A DNA stretch of 7,012 bases, from positions 3,914 through 10,925 of the forward strand of contig DMPJ01000352.1 of the NCBI GenBank assembly GCA_003456035.1. The letters run 5' to 3'. Source of the stretch: Planktothrix sp. UBA8402. Lineage in GTDB: Bacteria; Cyanobacteriota; Cyanobacteriia; Cyanobacteriales; Microcoleaceae. A program made the translations under genes and the position numbers. Shown here piece by piece: positions 1 to 4,500 of this stretch; positions within the stretch are counted from its first letter, which is position 1; each line of letters begins with the position of its first letter. Under the pieces are notes generated by a model. That model searched no databases. It had not been told where the DNA came from and saw only the letters and a program-made list of their open reading frames with translations.

Positions 1-47
1 CACGGATTTTAATCTGTGTTAATCTGCGTCATCCTCTTAAATCCGTG
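1..47. repeat. Intergenic inverted repeat with internal 10-bp direct repeats
   Basis: CACGGATTT at 1-9 is the exact reverse complement of AAATCCGTG at 39-47, giving 9-bp arms around a 29-base centre. The centre holds a 10-bp direct repeat: TTAATCTGTG at 9-18, then TTAATCTGCG at 19-28. The element touches the window edge, so its true left end is unknown. This ATCTG(T/C)G style of repeat resembles small dispersed intergenic repeats seen in many bacterial genomes. Whether it is a dispersed family, a terminator of an upstream gene or a remnant cannot be decided here. It lacks the GC-rich stem and T-run of an ordinary intrinsic terminator. Confidence 0.6.
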
Positions 48-65
48 ATCGGGAATGGGTAATAA

Positions 66-86
66 ACTGATGACTGATGACTTATG
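66..86. repeat. Tandem heptanucleotide repeat, three copies
   Basis: ACTGATG occurs at 66-72 and 73-79, followed by ACTTATG at 80-86 with one change. The stretch lies in the proA leader about 45-65 bases before the start codon. Tandem heptamers are a known feature of filamentous cyanobacterial intergenic DNA (the STRR class), and this short array has that form. Its membership of a described STRR family is not established here. Confidence 0.6.
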
Positions 87-88
87 AT
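83..88 (+). promoter_or_regulatory. Possible -10 element for proA
   Basis: TATGAT at 83-88 matches the sigma-70 -10 consensus at five of six positions and lies 44 bases before the proA start codon. No convincing TTGACA-like -35 is found 16-18 bases upstream, and the site overlaps the last heptamer copy. It is only a weak candidate in an AT-rich leader. Confidence 0.2.
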
Positions 89-132
89 GGAAAAATAATA
101 ATTTTTGACTGATTTGGGGTTAAATTGTAATA

Positions 133-1437
133 ATGACAGTCTCGAAAACCAGTTCTATTCCTTTAGTTGAACTAGCTGCAAAAACTCGTTTAGCAGCACA
201 GAAATTAGGCATATTATCAACAGCAGAAAAAAATCAAGCCATTGAAGCTGTTGCTCAAGCCTTAGAAGCTGCTGCATCGGAAATTATTGCTGCAAATGAA
301 GCCGATTGTCGCGCAGCCGAAGCCGAAGGAATTGCTAAACCGTTATATAATCGTCTCAAATTTGATCAGACTAAATTAAATAGTACCATTGCCGGATTAA
401 GAGATGTTGCTAAATTGCCTGATCCGGTGGGAGTGGTGCAAATTCATCGGGAATTAGATCAGGGTTTAATCTTAAAAAGAATTACCTGTCCGTTAGGAGT
501 TTTAGGGGTGATTTTTGAAGCTCGCCCGGAAGCGGTGATTCAAATTTCTGCTTTAGCGATTAAATCGGGAAATGGAGTTATTTTAAAAGGGGGAAAAGAA
601 GCAATTAATTCCTGTCAAGTATTAGTTAAAGCCATTCGTCAAGGATTATCTAAAACGGCTATTAATCCCGATGCGGTACAACTATTAACTACCAGGGAAG
701 AAATTTTAGAATTATTACAACTAGATAATTATGTTGATTTAATTATCCCTCGTGGTTCTAATTCTTTTGTTAAGTTTGTTCAGGATAATACTCGGATTCC
801 AGTATTGGGTCATGCGGAAGGAATTTGTCATGTTTATATTGATAAATTGGCGGATATTAAAAAAGCGATCGCCATTACCGTTGATGCTAAAACTCAATAT
901 CCGGCTGCTTGTAATGCGGTGGAAACATTATTAGTACATGAAGATATTGCCTCTGGGTTTTTATTAGAAGCAGTGACGGTATTACAAGCTAAAAATGTCG
1001 AATTGCGAGGAGATGCTAAAACCTTAAAAATTGTTAATATTAAGCCAGCAACGGAAGAAGATTGGTCAACGGAATATACCGATTTAATATTATCTATTAA
1101 AATAGTCGGTAATTTAGAAGAAGCGATCGCCCATATCAATACCTATGGTTCCGGTCATACTGACGCTATTATAACAGAAGATCAAGCCACAGCAAATACC
1201 TTTTTAAATCAAGTAGATGCGGCGGGGGTTTTCCATAATTGTTCCACTCGATTTGCCGATGGATTTCGTTATGGTTTCGGTGCAGAAGTGGGAATTAGTA
1301 CCCAACAAATGCCTCCCCGGGGCCCCGTTGGTTTAGAAGGATTAATTACTTATAAATATCAAGTGGTGGGGGAAGGGCATATTGTAGAAACCTATTCTGG
1401 GAGTAACCCTAAACCTTTTACCCATCGAGATTTATAA
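133..1437 (+). CDS. proA: Gamma-glutamyl phosphate reductase (glutamate-5-semialdehyde dehydrogenase)
   Basis: ProA is a cytosolic enzyme that reduces gamma-glutamyl phosphate with NADPH to glutamate-5-semialdehyde, the second step of proline synthesis after ProB; the product cyclises to pyrroline-5-carboxylate. The 434 residues cover the full aldehyde-dehydrogenase-type fold; the E. coli enzyme has 417, and the excess is mostly at the N-terminus. Family landmarks are [20 protein letters not shown] (128-147), KGGKEA (152-157), [13 protein letters not shown] (204-216), [12 protein letters not shown] (226-237), the catalytic cysteine Cys260 in [36 protein letters not shown] (371-390) and [14 protein letters not shown] (396-409). 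No key residue is missing and there is no frameshift. The ATG is the first in frame. A GGGG at 116-119 is 13 bases upstream, too far for a good Shine-Dalgarno, as is common in cyanobacteria. proB is not seen next to it. The gene converges with the giant repeat-protein gene and ends at their shared terminator. Confidence 0.97.
   Translation: MTVSKTSSIPLVELAAKTRLAAQKLGILSTAEKNQAIEAVAQALEAAASEIIAANEADCRAAEAEGIAKPLYNRLKFDQTKLNSTIAGLRDVAKLPDPVGVVQIHRELDQGLILKRITCPLGVLGVIFEARPEAVIQISALAIKSGNGVILKGGKEAINSCQVLVKAIRQGLSKTAINPDAVQLLTTREEILELLQLDNYVDLIIPRGSNSFVKFVQDNTRIPVLGHAEGICHVYIDKLADIKKAIAITVDAKTQYPAACNAVETLLVHEDIASGFLLEAVTVLQAKNVELRGDAKTLKIVNIKPATEEDWSTEYTDLILSIKIVGNLEEAIAHINTYGSGHTDAIITEDQATANTFLNQVDAAGVFHNCSTRFADGFRYGFGAEVGISTQQMPPRGPVGLEGLITYKYQVVGEGHIVETYSGSNPKPFTHRDL
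865..872. repeat. HIP1 octamer (GCGATCGC)
   Basis: A perfect GCGATCGC palindrome inside proA, encoding part of an Ala-Ile-Ala stretch. HIP1 is over-represented in many cyanobacterial genomes, so the site supports a cyanobacterial origin. Confidence 0.85.
1123..1130. repeat. HIP1 octamer (GCGATCGC)
   Basis: The second perfect GCGATCGC in proA, at the codons for the EEAIAH segment near residue 330. Confidence 0.85.
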
Positions 1438-1457
1438 TTAAATTAGCCAATTTATTT

Positions 1458-1476
1458 CCTTTGTGTCTTTGTGGTT
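1458..1476. repeat. Short 8-bp tandem repeat downstream of proA
   Basis: CTTTGTGT (1459-1466) is followed directly by CTTTGTGG (1467-1474). The 115-base gap between the two convergent genes otherwise holds only AT-rich sequence and the terminator. CTTTGTGTCTTTGTGG-type strings are a familiar intergenic motif in cyanobacteria; that comparison is from memory and not tested. Confidence 0.45.
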
Positions 1477-1507
1477 AAATTAGGCTTAACAATTATCAAT
1501 ATACCAG

Positions 1508-1548
1508 AAAAAGCCCCCCTAACCAATGATAGGTTAGAGGGGCTTTTT
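1508..1548. terminator. Bidirectional intrinsic terminator between proA and the repeat-protein gene
   Basis: Bases 1508-1524 pair with 1532-1548 to form a 17-position stem with a single C-A mismatch (1518/1538) and a 7-base loop. The core is GC-rich (G-C6 on one arm, a GAGGGGC block on the other). The stem is flanked by A5 on the left and T5 on the right, so each strand reads as a hairpin followed by a U-run. On the plus strand it lies 70 bases after the proA stop; on the minus strand only 4 bases after the stop of the giant gene. It therefore very probably terminates both convergent transcripts. Confidence 0.93.
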
Positions 1549-1552
1549 AAGA

Positions 1553-4500
1553 TTAAGCTAAACCATTGTTAGTGGTGGTTGGGTTAAATAAACCTACAGT
1601 CGCTTGATAGGAAAAGACATTAACAGATGTTACCTGTTCAATGCTCAGACCTGTATATTGAACTAAGGCTTGAGTATTAGCTGTTTTGAAGGTTTCCAAA
1701 TCCAGTTCAGGATTCTTTGTTAAGAATTCATCGCTGAAAGGTTCGTGACCATCTGACAAACCTTTACCAACCATATAGCTGATAATTTGAGGATTTGTAA
1801 GTGCATCAACCGACTGAATATTGTAGTAGGTTAAGACATCTTTCTGCACTTGAGGATCAGCAACGTATTTGTCAAAATCCTGCAATAATTCAGAAGGTTT
1901 GTTTCCTTTAATTAAACCTTCCCCTGTGGCATAGACAGACAACTCATCGTTGCTAATTTTGGCATCTTTATTGGTATCAATTTTAGCTTGATTTGCCGTA
2001 ATATCATCGCCATATTGTTCTTGATACCAAACTAAATCAACCGTTGGAGCCGTACTGGAAACGTCTTTTTGATTTTCAGAAACGTAGTCAAAGACTTTCT
2101 TGGGATCAATATTGTAGACGTTTTCCTCGCGGTAGTTTTCTAACAATTCTTCCCCGTCTTGATTCAGATAGTAGTCGATATTGGTGTATTTTTTACCATC
2201 TAAATCATAGGATGAGGCTTGTTCTAGGATAAAGTCTTTGAGTAAGGCTTTATCGAGTTTTTTGAGGTCTTTGGGTTCGATTCCAAAAATATCAGACAGT
2301 TGTTTATTGTATTCCTTGACAAATCCATTAATATCAACAGGAGCGATCGCTTTTCCTTGCGGAATTGTTACGTCTAAAGCGTGTTGCAGGATGTCGGTAT
2401 TTGTGAGTTGATCAACGGGTTTTTTGAAGGTAGTTTCTAACTCGGTTTTGTAGGTTTGGCTATAGAATTTGTCGTCAATTTCTGCACCTAAAATCCCACC
2501 GTAAACATAGTCAGCTACTAAGGAATCATCGAGTTTAGCAACTGCCGATACATCAACGTTGTAATTGGTTGCTAGTTCAACTTTAAAAGCTGTTTTCAGG
2601 TATTCTTTATCAACGAATTTCAGAGGATCAATTCCTTGTTTGATTCCGTCGCTAAAGGCAAACTTAATAACATCTTTGTCGCTGATTTGATCAACTAAGT
2701 TGCCATTTCCACTATTAACATTTCCGGGGTTATCGGGAGGAAGAGTAACTTCGCCATCGTTGCTTGGGAAGTAGTAATCAACAAGCTGTTGGGTGTAACC
2801 TTGCCGATAAGCATTAATATCAATAGCGGTTAGTTGGATACTATTATCTGGTGACACCTGTTTGTAAGCGTCGCTCAAGGTAATAGAAATGATGTCTTTA
2901 TTCGTCAGGGAATTAACATCTTTATCAATTTCCAGATCAGTTAATAACTGCGTTTGTTGTTCAACACTTAACTGGTCAAATTGATAACGCAGATAGTTTG
3001 TATCCAGTTGATTGTAGTCGTTTTTCAGCCAATTTAACGCCACCTGATCATCAACTGCAACGCTATTAATCGCGCTTGTATATGTGTCTCCGAGATAATC
3101 AAGAGCTAAATATTTATCAGGCTGAATACCCTGTTTAACTCCTTGGTCATACATAAACTGATTGACTTTTTCGAGAGTTAAATCTTTGATGTCGATAACA
3201 TCTGGATAGGCAGCTTTCAAGGCTTCGGTATTGTCCTTAATATACTGTTCATAATCAACAGGGGACAGTTCCAGAGTTTGATTTTTGGCTTTTAACAAAT
3301 CCTTGAAGTCAGGACTATAGACTAACTGAATGATTTGGGTATTTGTCAAGTCTTCAACGGTGGCGAAAGTTGCGTCTTCACTTCCTAAGAATTGTTTGAC
3401 TTGATCTAAATTTAATTTTTTGTCAGTAATCAATTTTTCCAGTTGATAACTGACGTATCCCACATCAACAGTTGACAGGTTTTGTGTAAAGGCGGTGAGA
3501 ATTTGTTCGTCCGTAAGTTGAACAACATCTCCAGCCAAAACATGATTGACTGAAACATCATAAGCATCGGCTAATTCTTGAGCGTAAAGGTGACGCACAT
3601 AGTTATAGTCAGGTGTCTCTGTTTGTGTCAGTTTCAGAGCCTTATCTGCACCTAGTTTAGTGTTAAAGGCTTCGTTAACAACTAATTCTTGAACTTGTTC
3701 ATTTGTTAACCCATCTAACGCCTGAACATCAGTAGTCAAAACACCATTAACATCGTCCAAAGTGATGACATTTTTATCCAACAAATCTTTAATTTGGAAT
3801 TTCAGATATTCTGGATCAAAGTCTGTTGTTGGATCTGTTGTTGGATCTGTTGTTGGATCTATTGGTGGAACTTCTGTCACCGTAAGCTGTTGAATATATT
3901 CTTCAACAGTTACACCTGCGGCGGCAATTTTTTCAGCATCTGCGGTACTGAAATAATCCTTAATTTGTTGTTCGGTAAATTCAGCATCGACAGGTAAACC
4001 GTATTTTGCTGAAAGTTCATCCTGATATTTAGAAGCTAAGAAACCCAAATCTAAAGTATCAGCTTGAACCAATTCAATACTGTTTTCACCTAACGCTGTT
4101 TGGAAGTCCTCATTAAGTAACAATTTCGTCAGATATTCATCGGTAATTGTTTCTAAAGACTCGATGGTTGCTGGTAAGAATTCATTGATGGTATCAATGG
4201 TAAGAGTTTTGTCCGTAACTAACTTTTCGAGTTGATAATAGCCATAAGCTAAATCAATTTTAATGGGTGTACCATTATCGGTTGTACCACCATTATCTAA
4301 CGAAATCAGATTGGCTTCAAGTAGCCATTTTTGTGCTAATTCCGTTGTGACTTTTGCTTCAGTAACTTCGGCAAATTTAGCGATATCTGCGGCTTTATTT
4401 TCAACGAGATATGTCAGAACTTTATCGTTGGAAACAACCTTAGTTTCATCACCCGTAAGTGAGGCAATATTCACCCCTAAAACTTCTGCTAAAGCGGGAG

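Larger units (their letters stand above)
1556..2614 (-). repeat. C-terminal array of A-type repeats (about seven units)
   Basis: Visible residues 1467-1819. The array starts at VDKEYLKTAFKVELATNYNV and returns to the simple repeat after the mixed middle zone. Units open at about residues 1467, 1512, 1559, 1612, 1658, 1711 and 1766. Clear copies of the second-helix motif are LTNTDILQHA, LTNPQIISYM and the EF-hand-linked ISNDELSVYA. Two units end in the G-[LI]-x-x-G cap (GLIKGNKPS and GLSDGHEP). The last unit is degenerate and runs into an uncharged tail. Confidence 0.75.

Noticed and set aside
105..133. TTGACT (105-110), 17-base spacer and TAATAA (128-133) as a proA promoter
   Set aside because: The -10 would overlap the ATG, so transcription would start inside the coding region, while ProA is well conserved from its ATG onward.
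752..934. 60-codon open frame on the plus strand inside proA
   Set aside because: It lies wholly within proA in another frame, has no family features, and proA is certain here.
894..1139. 81-codon minus-strand open frame opposite proA
   Set aside because: It is antisense to conserved proA codons, with no ribosome binding site and no recognisable protein features.
1438..1552. Small gene or tRNA in the convergent gap
   Set aside because: The 115 bases hold only AT-rich sequence, an 8-bp tandem repeat and the terminator hairpin; no cloverleaf or credible start codon with a ribosome binding site is visible.
2044..2232. 62-codon plus-strand open frame opposite the repeat gene
   Set aside because: Antisense shadow; the opposite strand carries a continuous patterned repeat protein.
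3794..3997. 67-codon plus-strand open frame with a Cys/Trp-rich start
   Set aside because: The odd Cys-Trp-Ile pattern is just the antisense reading of the 12-bp D-P-T-T repeat.
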